From Microbacterium testaceum (lineage in GTDB: Bacteria > Actinomycetota > Actinomycetes > Actinomycetales > Microbacteriaceae), in assembly GCF_003075375.1 (NCBI RefSeq), contig NZ_QDFT01000018.1:9-64008 (forward strand): a DNA stretch of 64,000 nucleotides. Reading direction: 5' to 3'. A program made the position numbers and the translations under genes. Below the pieces are notes generated by a model, which saw only the letters and a list, made by a program, of their open reading frames with translations, was not told the DNA's origin and ran no database searches. Shown here piece after piece: positions 8,555-17,038 of this stretch; the stretch's first letter is position 1, and each line of letters begins with the position of its first letter.

Positions 8555-9673
8555 GTGAAGAAGCACAGCATGCTCAAGGCGGTCGCGGGAGCGGGCGTCC
8601 TCGCGCTCGGCATCGGCCTCGCCGGTTGCGCGGGAGACCGCACCGGCGCCGGCAGCGGCGACTCGCAGGAAGCCGGCGGCACCATCGGTGTCGCGATGCC
8701 GACGCAGCAGTCGGAGCGGTGGATCGCCGACGGCAACAACGTCAAGTCGCAGCTCGAGGAGCTCGGCTACCAGGTCGACCTGCAGTACGCCAACGACGAC
8801 ATCCCCACCCAGGTCTCGCAGATCGAGAACATGATCACCACGGGTGCCAAGGCCCTGATCATCGCCTCGATCGACGGCACCACGCTCACCGACGTGCTGC
8901 AGCAGGCCAAGGACGCGAACATCCCCGTCATCGCGTACGACCGCCTGATCAACGGCACCGCGAACGTCGACTACTACACGACGTTCGACAACTACAAGGT
9001 CGGCGTCCAGCAGGCCACCTCGCTCCTGACCGGCCTCGGCGTCCTCGACGCCTCGGGCAAGGACACCGGCGCCGCCGGCCCGTTCAACGTCGAGCTGTTC
9101 GCCGGTAGCCCCGACGACAACAACGCCACCTTCTTCTGGAAGGGCGCGATCGACACGCTCCAGCCGTACCTCGACAAGGGCACGCTGGTCGTCCCCTCGG
9201 GTCAGACCGAGTTCGGCCAGGCCGCGATCCTGCGCTGGCTGCCCGAGACCGCGCAGAAGCGCATGGAGAACATCCTCACCGTCATCGGCGGCACCAAGCT
9301 GCAGGGTGTCCTCTCGCCCTACGACGGCCTGTCGATCGGCATCATCTCGGCCCTCACCTCGGGCGGCTACTCGGCCGACGCCCTGCCCGTCATCACGGGT
9401 CAGGACGCCGAGGTCGGCTCGATCAAGTCGATCATCGCCGGTGAGCAGTACTCGACGATCTTCAAGGACACGCGCGAGCTGGCCAAGCAGGCCGTGACCA
9501 TGGTCGACGACATCCGCAAGGGCGAGCAGCCCGAGGTCAACGACACCGAGACGTACGACAACGGCGAGAAGGTCGTCCCCTCGTACCTGCTCGAGTCGAC
9601 CATCGTGACGAAGGACAACTACAAGGAGATCCTCGTCGACAGCGGTTACTACACCGAGGCCGACCTGGGTTAA
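8555..9673 (+). CDS. chvE: Sugar-binding lipoprotein of ABC importer (ChvE-type)
   Basis: 372 residues. The lipoprotein signal [11 protein letters not shown] puts the lipidated cysteine at residue 25. A type I periplasmic-binding fold follows ([64 protein letters not shown]). The sequence matches the ChvE/multiple-monosaccharide-binding group that serves MmsAB/GguAB importers for aldoses such as arabinose, galactose or xylose; the exact sugar is not readable. The GTG start is set by GGAGGG 7 nt upstream. A strong hairpin follows the gene, and the ATPase and permease genes come next. Expression is probably controlled by the upstream LacI protein. Confidence 0.92.
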   Translation: MKKHSMLKAVAGAGVLALGIGLAGCAGDRTGAGSGDSQEAGGTIGVAMPTQQSERWIADGNNVKSQLEELGYQVDLQYANDDIPTQVSQIENMITTGAKALIIASIDGTTLTDVLQQAKDANIPVIAYDRLINGTANVDYYTTFDNYKVGVQQATSLLTGLGVLDASGKDTGAAGPFNVELFAGSPDDNNATFFWKGAIDTLQPYLDKGTLVVPSGQTEFGQAAILRWLPETAQKRMENILTVIGGTKLQGVLSPYDGLSIGIISALTSGGYSADALPVITGQDAEVGSIKSIIAGEQYSTIFKDTRELAKQAVTMVDDIRKGEQPEVNDTETYDNGEKVVPSYLLESTIVTKDNYKEILVDSGYYTEADLG

Positions 9674-9704
9674 TCCCCCGGAGGGGCTCCGGCTCCTCCG
9701 CCCC

Positions 9705-9740
9705 GCCTCCGCCGCGGCCCGATCGGGTCGCGGCGGAGGC
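9705..9740 (+). terminator. Hairpin between binding-protein and ATPase genes
   Basis: Inverted repeat GCCTCCGCCGCG (9705-9716) / CGCGGCGGAGGC (9729-9740) without a T-tract. In ABC operons such a hairpin after the binding-protein gene often protects its mRNA or partly terminates transcription, giving more binding protein than membrane components. Confidence 0.65.
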
Positions 9741-9814
9741 TCCCGCGGGTCAGCCCCCGGCATCCCGCCCCATCATCCCCACCGGCCACGAGCCGGTTCT
9801 GCAAGGAGGACCTC

Positions 9815-11359
9815 GTGAGCACCATCCTCGAGATGCGCTCGATCACCAAGGAGTTCCCCGGCGTCATCGCGCTCGCCGACGTGTCGCTGACCGTCGAGCG
9901 CGGAACGGTTCACGCCATCTGCGGCGAGAACGGCGCGGGCAAGTCCACCCTCATGAAGGTGCTCAGCGGTGTGTATCCCGCGGGCGACTACCGAGGCGAG
10001 ATCGTCTTCGACGGCAACACCGTCGAGTTCAAGGACATCCGCGACAGCGAGGCCGCCGGCATCGTCATCATCCACCAGGAGCTCGCGCTCAGCCCCTACC
10101 TCTCCATCGCCGAGAACATCTTCCTCGGCAACGAGATCACCCACCGCGGTCTGATCGACTGGGATGCCACCAACCGCGAGGCCGCCAAGCTCCTCGCCCG
10201 CGTGGGCCTGGGCGACAGCCCCGACGTCCCCGTCAACGAGATCGGCGTCGGCAAGCAGCAGCTCGTCGAGATCGCCAAGGCGCTGTCGAAGGACGTGAAG
10301 CTCCTCATCCTCGACGAGCCGACCGCGGCGCTGAACGACGACGACTCCGAGCACCTGCTCGACCTGATCCGCCACCTGCGCGGTCAGAACATCACCTGCA
10401 TCATCATCAGCCACAAGCTCAACGAGATCCGCGCGATCGCCGACGAGGTCACGATCATCCGCGACGGACGCACGATCGAGACGCTCGACGTCGCGACCGG
10501 CGGCACGAGCGAGGACCGCATCATCCGCGGCATGGTCGGACGCGAGCTCGAGAACCGCTACCCCGACCGCGACGTCGAGATCGGCGACGAGGTCCTGCGC
10601 ATCGAGGACTGGAACGTCAGCCACCCCACGGATGCCACGCGCACCGTCATCCACCAGGCCAACCTGAACGTGCGGGCGGGCGAGGTGGTCGGCATCGCAG
10701 GGCTCATGGGCGCCGGGCGCACCGAGCTCGCGATGAGCGTGTTCGGCAAGAGCTTCGGCTCGCGCATCTCGGGCAACGTCTACATCAACGGCAAGAAGGC
10801 GGACACCTCGACGGTGCCGAACGCGATCCGCAGCGGCCTCGCGTACGTCACCGAGGACCGCAAGGGCGCCGGCCTGAACCTGATCGACACGATCAAGCGC
10901 AACATCTCGCTCGCGGGGATGCGCAAGCTCGTCAAGGGCGGGTTCGTCGACGGCGACGAGGAGTACCTCGTGGCCAACCGCTACCGCAAATCGATGAACA
11001 TCAAGGCGCCCAGCGTCGACGTGGTCGTCGGCAAGCTCTCGGGCGGCAACCAGCAGAAGGTCGTGCTGTCGCAGTGGCTCTTCTCGGACCCCGAGGTGCT
11101 CATCCTCGACGAGCCGACCCGCGGTATCGACGTCGGCGCCAAGTACGAGATCTACACGATCATCAACGCCCTCGCGGCGCAGGGGAAGGGGGTGCTGGTC
11201 ATCTCTTCCGAGCTGCCCGAGCTCCTCGGCATCTGCGACCGCATCTACACCCTCAGCGAAGGCCACATCACCGGCCAGCTCCCCATCGAAGAGGCCACCC
11301 CCGAGGCACTCATGGTGCTCATGACGAAGGAAAAGGAAGCCGACCATGTCAGCGCTTGA
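9815..11359 (+). CDS. mmsA: Sugar ABC importer ATP-binding protein (two ATPase domains)
   Basis: 514 residues with two fused ABC domains, as in MmsA/GguA/RbsA. The first has Walker [10 protein letters not shown], signature [13 protein letters not shown] and Walker [12 protein letters not shown]. The second has a degenerate P-loop (MGAGRTE), as is normal for this family, with [15 protein letters not shown] and [13 protein letters not shown]. It energises uptake together with the permease that overlaps its 3' end. AAGGAGG at 9803-9809 sets the GTG start at 9815. Confidence 0.95.
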   Translation: MSTILEMRSITKEFPGVIALADVSLTVERGTVHAICGENGAGKSTLMKVLSGVYPAGDYRGEIVFDGNTVEFKDIRDSEAAGIVIIHQELALSPYLSIAENIFLGNEITHRGLIDWDATNREAAKLLARVGLGDSPDVPVNEIGVGKQQLVEIAKALSKDVKLLILDEPTAALNDDDSEHLLDLIRHLRGQNITCIIISHKLNEIRAIADEVTIIRDGRTIETLDVATGGTSEDRIIRGMVGRELENRYPDRDVEIGDEVLRIEDWNVSHPTDATRTVIHQANLNVRAGEVVGIAGLMGAGRTELAMSVFGKSFGSRISGNVYINGKKADTSTVPNAIRSGLAYVTEDRKGAGLNLIDTIKRNISLAGMRKLVKGGFVDGDEEYLVANRYRKSMNIKAPSVDVVVGKLSGGNQQKVVLSQWLFSDPEVLILDEPTRGIDVGAKYEIYTIINALAAQGKGVLVISSELPELLGICDRIYTLSEGHITGQLPIEEATPEALMVLMTKEKEADHVSA

Positions 11360-12611
11360 CAACACCGTGACCCCGCAGGGTCCTGCCACGCCGAAGGGCC
11401 CCGTCGGCGGTGGCGCCGGCGGTGCCGGCGGCGGCCTCGTGCAGTTCTTCACGTCGCGCCTGCGCGAGATCGGCATCTTCATCGCGCTGATCGTCATCGT
11501 GCTGCTGTTCCAGGCCCTCACCGGCGGGCGCCTGCTCACCGCGGGCAACGTGTCGAACATCATCGTCCAGAACAGCTACATCCTGATCCTCGCGATCGGC
11601 ATGGTGATGATCATCATCGCCGGCCACATCGACCTGTCGGTCGGCTCGGTCGCCGCCTTCGTCGGCGCGGTGTCGGGTGTGCTCATCGTCCAGTGGGGCC
11701 TGCCCTGGTGGCTCGGCATCCTGCTTTCGCTCGTGCTCGGCGCGGTGGTCGGCATGTGGCAGGGCTTCTGGGTGGCGTACATCGGCATCCCGGCGTTCAT
11801 CGTGACCCTCGCGGGCATGCTGCTCTTCCGCGGTCTGACCCAGATGACGCTCGGCAACACGCAGATCACGCCCTTCCCGACCGAGTACCGCCAGCTCGGC
11901 GGCGGCTACCTCTTCCCCGACCTGTTCCCCGCGAGCTCGTCGCCGGCGGAGTGGATCACGGTCGCGCTCGGTGTGCTGACGCTCGTCCTGTTCGTCGTGG
12001 CCCAGGTGCGCCAGCGCACCAAGCGCGCGGCCCTCGAGCTGCAGAACGAGCCGCAGGCGGCGTTCCTGGTCAAGGTCATCGGCGGCGGTGCGCTCATCGC
12101 CTACCTCACCTACCTGCTCGGCGTCGCTCCCGGATCGCGCGGCACGCCCATCGTGCTCGTGGTGCTGGCCCTGCTGATCATCGGCTACTCCACCGTGATG
12201 AGCCGGAGCGTCTTCGGCCGCCACATCTACGCCATCGGCGGCAACCGCACCGCGGCGAAGCTCTCGGGCATCAACACCCGTCGCGTCGACTTCATGCTGT
12301 TCGTCAACATGGGCGTGCTCGCGGCCCTCGCCGGCATCGTGTTCACCGGTCGCCTCAACTCCGCCGGTCCCGGCGCGGGAAACCTGTTCGAACTGGATGC
12401 CATCGCGGCCTCGTTCATCGGTGGTGCGGCCGTGCAGGGTGGTGTCGGCCGCGTGGTCGGCGCGATCGCCGGTGGTCTGGTCATGGGTGTGCTCAACAAC
12501 GGCATGTCGCTCATGGGCATCTCGACCGACGTCCAGCAGTTCATCAAGGGTCTCGTGCTGCTGCTGGCCGTGGCCTTCGACGTGTGGAACAAGAACCGCA
12601 CCCGCGGTTGA
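11346..12611 (+). CDS. mmsB: Sugar ABC importer permease
   Basis: 421 residues with about ten hydrophobic segments after a glycine-rich N-terminal tail (residues about 15-30, GGGAGGAGGG). Family features include [20 protein letters not shown] and [19 protein letters not shown], typical of the RbsC/MmsB branch. The ATG overlaps the ATPase gene by 14 nt, so translation is coupled. Together with the binding protein and ATPase it forms a complete MmsAB-type monosaccharide importer. Confidence 0.95.
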   Translation: MSALDNTVTPQGPATPKGPVGGGAGGAGGGLVQFFTSRLREIGIFIALIVIVLLFQALTGGRLLTAGNVSNIIVQNSYILILAIGMVMIIIAGHIDLSVGSVAAFVGAVSGVLIVQWGLPWWLGILLSLVLGAVVGMWQGFWVAYIGIPAFIVTLAGMLLFRGLTQMTLGNTQITPFPTEYRQLGGGYLFPDLFPASSSPAEWITVALGVLTLVLFVVAQVRQRTKRAALELQNEPQAAFLVKVIGGGALIAYLTYLLGVAPGSRGTPIVLVVLALLIIGYSTVMSRSVFGRHIYAIGGNRTAAKLSGINTRRVDFMLFVNMGVLAALAGIVFTGRLNSAGPGAGNLFELDAIAASFIGGAAVQGGVGRVVGAIAGGLVMGVLNNGMSLMGISTDVQQFIKGLVLLLAVAFDVWNKNRTRG

Positions 12612-12625
12612 GCCACGCTCCCCTC

Positions 12626-12658
12626 GGACGCCCCGTCGCCTCGTGCGGCGGGGCGTCC
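12626..12658 (+). terminator. Probable terminator of the sugar ABC operon
   Basis: GGACGCCCCG (12626-12635) pairs with CGGGGCGTCC (12649-12658), with CGCC/GGCG extending the stem inward. It lies 14 nt after the permease stop. There is no clear T-tract. Confidence 0.65.
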
Positions 12659-12756
12659 GCGTGTTCCCGGTGACTCGCGCGCCTTCGGGATAACCCGAAA
12701 CGAGGCGGGGGATGACCGGGCGGCGCCGCGCGAGCGCGCGTCCTACCGTGGAACGC

Positions 12757-14085
12757 ATGACCACGGCATCCGTTCTTCCGCCTCCGCCCCCCGTTCCCGG
12801 GCCCGCGCCGGCCGCGCGCCCGACCGGTGAGCTCGACACCGTCGCCCCGAAGGTGCGGGTGAACACGCCGGGCCGCGTCTTCGGAGCCGCGGCGCAGCTC
12901 GCCGCGCTGGGCGTGATCGGGCCGGCGGTTTTCACCACCATCTTCACCGTGCTCGGCTGGGGCCTCGGTCTGCTCGCCGCCCTGTTGTTCGGCGTCGTCC
13001 TCCTCGTCGCCCTCGTCTACCTGCTCTTCGCGGTCGCCTGGTTCGAGCGGGCGCGCCTGGACGGGCTCTACGACCTGGGCCTGGCGTCCTTCCGCCTGCG
13101 CCGCAGCCCGCGGCCGGGTTTCGTCGGCTGGTTGCACTCGCTGTGGCTGCAGACCATCGCGCCCGCGCAGTGGCGGGCCCTCGCGTCGTTCGCGATCTCG
13201 ACCGTGCTGGGCCTGGTGACGCTCGCGGCCATCGGCGCGGCCGCGTGGAGCGTGGCGATCGGTCTGCGGCCGCTGTTCGGCACCTCCGACACGCGCTTCT
13301 TCGGGGGACTCTTCGTGACGGGTCCCTGGGCCCCGGCGGTGGGTCTCGCGGGCATCGTCCTCAGCCTCGCGGTCGTCATCGGGCTCGCGATCCTCCACGG
13401 CGTCATCGCCCGGGCGATCTTCGTCCCCTCCCGCGAGGCGCAGCTGGTCGAGCAGGCTCGTACCTCCGACACCCGGCGGGCCGGCGCCGTCCGCGCCGCC
13501 GAGGTGGAGCGCACGCGCATCGAACGCGACCTGCACGACGGCGTCCAACCGCGGCTCGTGTCCATCGGCATGACGCTGGGCCTGGCCCAGACCAAGATCG
13601 ACGACGACCCCGCCGCCGCCAAAGCGCTGATCGCCGAGGCGCACGCCTCGACCAAATCGGCCATCACCGAATTGCGTCAGTTGGCCCGTGGCATCCACGC
13701 CTCGGTGCTGGAGGACCGGGGACTGGATGCCGCCCTCTCGGCGCTGGCGTCGCGGTCGCACATCCCGGTGACCCTCGACGTGCGCCTGCCGCGCCGCTGC
13801 GGTCGCGCGGCGGAGGAGGCCGTGTACTTCGCGATCGCCGAAACCCTCACGAACGCCGCGAAGCACTCGCGCGCGGCGGCGTGCCGGGTCGACGTCCGCG
13901 TCCGCGACGACGGCTCGCTGTGGGCCCGCGTCGAGGACGACGGGCTCGGCGGGGCGCGGATCGTCCCCGGCGGAGGGCTGGACGGCATCGTCAACCGCAT
14001 CGGTGCGGCCGGCGGGACGGCGCGGATCGACAGCCCGCAGGGCGGTCCGACCACGGTGGAGGTGAACGTCCCGTGCGCATCCTGA
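12757..14085 (+). CDS. NarL/LiaS-type sensor histidine kinase
   Basis: 442 residues. A proline-rich N-terminus is followed by a sensor region with several membrane segments (about residues 45-215). The HisKA_3 domain carries the phospho-acceptor in RIERDLHDGVQPRL at H260. The ATPase N box is AIAETLTNAAKHS, and there is a VEDDGLGG box. The membrane part resembles the putative-sensor domain common in actinobacterial kinases of this class. The start at 12757 lies 7 nt after TACCGT (12744-12749), so the message is probably leaderless. The stop overlaps the response-regulator start by 13 nt. Confidence 0.9.
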   Translation: MTTASVLPPPPPVPGPAPAARPTGELDTVAPKVRVNTPGRVFGAAAQLAALGVIGPAVFTTIFTVLGWGLGLLAALLFGVVLLVALVYLLFAVAWFERARLDGLYDLGLASFRLRRSPRPGFVGWLHSLWLQTIAPAQWRALASFAISTVLGLVTLAAIGAAAWSVAIGLRPLFGTSDTRFFGGLFVTGPWAPAVGLAGIVLSLAVVIGLAILHGVIARAIFVPSREAQLVEQARTSDTRRAGAVRAAEVERTRIERDLHDGVQPRLVSIGMTLGLAQTKIDDDPAAAKALIAEAHASTKSAITELRQLARGIHASVLEDRGLDAALSALASRSHIPVTLDVRLPRRCGRAAEEAVYFAIAETLTNAAKHSRAAACRVDVRVRDDGSLWARVEDDGLGGARIVPGGGLDGIVNRIGAAGGTARIDSPQGGPTTVEVNVPCAS

Positions 14086-14738
14086 TCTGCGAGGACTCCG
14101 TCCTGCTGCGCGAGGGGCTCGTGCGCCTTCTCGCCGATGACGGCCACGAGGTGGTCGCCGCCCTCTCCGACGCCGAGGGATTGGACGCCGCCGTGGTCGA
14201 CACGACGCCGGACCTGTGCATCCTCGACGTGCGGCTCCCTCCGACGTGGACCGACGAGGGCATCCGCGCGGCGATCGCGCTGCGGTCGCGGCATCCGGAT
14301 CTCGCCGTTCTCGTGCTGTCGCAGTACGTCGAGGAGCGTTACGCGGCCGACCTCATCGCCGACGGGCAGGGCGCACTCGGCTACCTGCTGAAGGACCGGG
14401 TGGCCGACGTCGCCGACTTCCTCGACGCGGTCGCCTCGATCGCGGGGGGCGCCACCGTGCTCGATCCCGAGGTCGTCTCGCAGCTGCTGACGCGGCGCCG
14501 TCGCGACGAACGGCTGCAGAGTCTCACCGAGCGCGAGCGAAGCGTCCTGGCGCTGATCGCCGAGGGGCGGTCGAACCAGGCCATCGCGGGTGCGCTGTTC
14601 GTGTCCGAGGCCAGCGTCGAGAAGTACATCACGGCCATCTTCACCAAGCTCGGGCTCGAGCAGGACGACACCGGCAACCGCCGCGTGATCGCCGCCCTCG
14701 TGCACCTGGGCCACGATCACACCGGAGCGACCTCATGA
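14073..14738 (+). CDS. LuxR/NarL-family response regulator
   Basis: 221 residues. The receiver domain has acidic residues in ICEDSVLL, phospho-acceptor D52 in CILDVRLPP, and a conserved lysine in YLLKDRV. The C-terminal LuxR helix-turn-helix reads LTERERSVLALIAEGRSNQAIAGALFVSEASVEKYI. The GTG start lies inside the kinase gene and the stop overlaps the next start (ATGA), so the three genes form a coupled unit. It probably regulates its own operon and envelope functions, but the target is not visible. Confidence 0.93.
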   Translation: MRILICEDSVLLREGLVRLLADDGHEVVAALSDAEGLDAAVVDTTPDLCILDVRLPPTWTDEGIRAAIALRSRHPDLAVLVLSQYVEERYAADLIADGQGALGYLLKDRVADVADFLDAVASIAGGATVLDPEVVSQLLTRRRRDERLQSLTERERSVLALIAEGRSNQAIAGALFVSEASVEKYITAIFTKLGLEQDDTGNRRVIAALVHLGHDHTGATS

Positions 14739-15553
14739 GCATCGACAGCCCTCCTCCCGCGCCGCCGCGTCGTCGCGGCGCCGCGTTCGCGATCTCGGTC
14801 GTGACCATCGTCGCCGGTGGGTTCATCGCGCTGGGGACGTTCCTCGGCACGGGTCTCTCCGCCGCGCACGGCATGGCCTCGTCGCGGTGGGACGCGACGG
14901 TGGGCGATCAGGTGTCGTCCGCGGCCGAGAGCGGGGCGCTGTCGTCGCTCGACGTCCAGGTGGCCGGCGCGCGGCTCTCGATCGTCTCGGGCGACGTCGA
15001 GGGCCCCGAACTCGACGCGGCGACGAGCGGACCGAACGCGTGGACCTTCGAGCGCGACGGCGACAACCTGCGGGTGGTCTCGCCGACCGGTTCGTTCATC
15101 GACCCGGATTCCCGGGCGACCCTCACCCTGCCGCGCGGGTCCTCCGTCGACGCCGACGTCCGCGTGAGCGGGGGAGCGCTCGACGTCCAGGGCGACTTCG
15201 ACGCTCTCGACCTCGAGGTCAGCGGGGGGAGCGCGACCGTCTCGGGCACCGCTCGTTCCGTCGACCTGTCGCTCGCGGGGGGCTCGGCGTCGGTCGACCT
15301 GACCGACGCGTCGACCGCCGCGTTCGACGTGGCCGGCGGCCGACTGACCGCCGCGCTCGCGGGCACGACGCCCGAGGCGACCCGCGTCGAGGTGACCGCC
15401 GGCTCGGCCGACGTCACTCTTCCCGACGACGAGTACGCCGTGACCACCGACGACGGCGTGGGCACGGTCGACAACGCCCTGCGCACGAGCCCCGACGCCC
15501 CCGCGCAGGTCGACGTCACGGCGACGATGGGCCGTGTGACGCTGCGGTCGTGA
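14735..15553 (+). CDS. DUF4097-type membrane-anchored beta-repeat protein
   Basis: 272 residues. After a basic proline-rich N-terminus, one membrane segment (about residues 15-40, FAISVVTIVAGGFIALGTF) anchors an exported domain of repeated short beta-strands. Examples are LDVQVAGARLSIVSGDVEG, SVDADVRVSGGALDV, LDLEVSGGSATVSG, VDLSLAGGSASVDLT and VEVTAGSADVTLPD. This is the pattern of the DUF4097 (adhesin-like beta-solenoid) family. It overlaps the response regulator by 4 nt, so it is likely an output or accessory of that two-component system. The last 38 nt overlap the convergent exporter gene. Confidence 0.8.
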   Translation: MSIDSPPPAPPRRRGAAFAISVVTIVAGGFIALGTFLGTGLSAAHGMASSRWDATVGDQVSSAAESGALSSLDVQVAGARLSIVSGDVEGPELDAATSGPNAWTFERDGDNLRVVSPTGSFIDPDSRATLTLPRGSSVDADVRVSGGALDVQGDFDALDLEVSGGSATVSGTARSVDLSLAGGSASVDLTDASTAAFDVAGGRLTAALAGTTPEATRVEVTAGSADVTLPDDEYAVTTDDGVGTVDNALRTSPDAPAQVDVTATMGRVTLRS

Positions 15554-16427
15554 CCTCGCGCGAGGGGCCGGGACGCTCCCGGCCCCTCGATCGGCTCGTG
15601 ACGGCGATGGCTCCGAGCACGAGCAGGATGCCGAGCACCTGCGGCAGCACCAGGGATTCGCCGCCGACCACCACGCCGAGCAGCACGCCGGTGACCGGAT
15701 TGAGCAGACCGATGAGGCCCACCGTCCCGGCCGGCAGGTGCCGGAGACCGGTGAACCAGCAGACGAACGCCAGGGCGGTGGCGATCACCGCGATGCCGGC
15801 GTACGCGGTGAGGCCCGCGGCATCCACGCGCGGCGGAGGACCTTCCGAGACGCCCGCGACGACGACCAGCACCGCGCCGCCGGCCGTCAGCTGCCAGGAC
15901 GTGGTGGCCAGCAGAGGCGTCTCGTCCCGCCAACGGGTGGTGAGGATGGCCCCGAGCGACGATGCGAAGAGCGCGACGACGGATGCCGCCACACCGACCG
16001 CCGAGACCGAGCCGCTACCGAGCCCGATCACGAGCAGAACGCCGACGAGGCCGGCGATCGCGCCGAGCGCCCACCGCACGGTGGGGCGCTGAGCCAGCAG
16101 GGGCCAAGCGAGCCCGGCGAGGGCCAGCGGGGCCAGGGCCATGATCGACGAGGCGATCGACGAGGGCAGCAGCTGCGCCGCGACGTAGACGAGCACGAAG
16201 AACGCGCCGAAGTTGAGCATCCCGAGCAGGGGCGCCTTCCACCACCACTCCCCGCGCGGTCGGCGGCGCGCGAGCGCCCACAGCAGCAGACCCGCCGGAA
16301 GGGCGCGCAGCGCCGCGCCCCAGAGCGGAGCGTCCGCCGGCAGGAGGTGCCGCGTCACCACGTAGGTCGCCCCCCATGCGACGGGGGCGACGGCGGTGAC
16401 GGCGACGAGACGCCATTTATCTTCCAT
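15516..16427 (-). CDS. EamA/DMT-family exporter
   Basis: 303 residues with ten predicted membrane segments in two EamA halves (VAPVAWGATYVVTRHLL; GLTAYAGIAVIATALAFVCW). It is an inner-membrane exporter of small metabolites or drugs; the substrate is unknown. The ATG at 16427 is supported by TATAGT (complement of 16435-16440) 7 nt upstream. A longer version to 16502 would run through the operator. The start codon itself lies inside a MarR-type palindrome, so the divergent MarR protein probably represses it. The 3' end overlaps the convergent DUF4097 gene by 38 nt. Confidence 0.88.
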   Translation of the reverse strand: MEDKWRLVAVTAVAPVAWGATYVVTRHLLPADAPLWGAALRALPAGLLLWALARRRPRGEWWWKAPLLGMLNFGAFFVLVYVAAQLLPSSIASSIMALAPLALAGLAWPLLAQRPTVRWALGAIAGLVGVLLVIGLGSGSVSAVGVAASVVALFASSLGAILTTRWRDETPLLATTSWQLTAGGAVLVVVAGVSEGPPPRVDAAGLTAYAGIAVIATALAFVCWFTGLRHLPAGTVGLIGLLNPVTGVLLGVVVGGESLVLPQVLGILLVLGAIAVTSRSRGRERPGPSREVTTAASHGPSSP

Positions 16428-16456
16428 GGAAGGCACTATAGCTTCCATGGAAGATA
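16418..16456. promoter_or_regulatory. Divergent promoter with paired MarR-type operators
   Basis: TATCTTCCATGGAAG (16418-16432) and its exact reverse complement (16442-16456) flank a 9-bp centre. Each half contains the 12-bp palindrome CTTCCATGGAAG. The left copy includes the exporter start codon. The -10 boxes are TATAGT for the exporter (complement of 16435-16440) and TAGAGT for the regulator (16455-16460). Both genes would be leaderless and both promoters covered by bound repressor. Confidence 0.85.
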
Positions 16457-16467
16457 GAGTGGATGCC

Positions 16468-16965
16468 ATGACCCCGACGAGCGACCGCGTCGACAACCTC
16501 ACCTCTCAGTGGGAGGCCGAACGCCCCGACCTCGACGTCTCCCCGATGCAGGTGATCGGACGCCTGCACCGCCTCGCCGATCACCTGCGCGAGGAGCTGC
16601 TCGCGGTCTACCGCCGCTACGGTCTCGGCGAGGGGGAGTTCGACATCCTCGCCGCCCTCCGCCGCGCCGGGGAGCCGTTCGCCGCGGCCCCCGGAGAGCT
16701 CGCGCGCCACACGATGGTGACCAGCGGGGCGGTGACCAAACGCGTCGACCGGCTTCTGGCATCCGGTCTCGTCGTGCGCGACGACGACGCGGACGACGGA
16801 CGCGCGCGGGTCATCCGTCTGACGCCGGCCGGACGCCGGGTGATCGACGAGGCCTTCACCGCCCACATCGCGAACGAGCAGCGTCTGCTCGCGGGGCTCG
16901 ACGCCGATCAGCGACGCGCGCTCGAGGCCCTTCTTCGCACCTGGGGCGCGTCACTCGGCGTGTGA
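16468..16965 (+). CDS. MarR-family transcriptional regulator
   Basis: 165 residues. Winged-helix MarR features are present: LGEGEFDILAALRRAGEPF, LARHTMVTSGAVTKRVDRL (recognition helix) and VVRDDDADDGRARVIRLTPAG (wing). The start at 16468 follows TAGAGT (16455-16460) by 7 nt. An upstream ATG at 16447 lies in the operator and is less likely. It probably represses the divergent EamA exporter and itself through the paired palindromes, released by a small-molecule ligand. Confidence 0.92.
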   Translation: MTPTSDRVDNLTSQWEAERPDLDVSPMQVIGRLHRLADHLREELLAVYRRYGLGEGEFDILAALRRAGEPFAAAPGELARHTMVTSGAVTKRVDRLLASGLVVRDDDADDGRARVIRLTPAGRRVIDEAFTAHIANEQRLLAGLDADQRRALEALLRTWGASLGV

Positions 16966-17038
16966 TCCACGTCCCGTTCTCCGCGCGGGTCGCCGGAAGG
17001 CATCGCTTCGCAGGCCGCGAAGGCGACACCCTGGCTAC

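Noticed and set aside
9773..12947. Long minus-strand frames opposite the sugar ABC genes
   Set aside because: They mirror real genes in a high-GC genome and are composed mostly of Asp/Glu/Arg/His/Val without domain structure.
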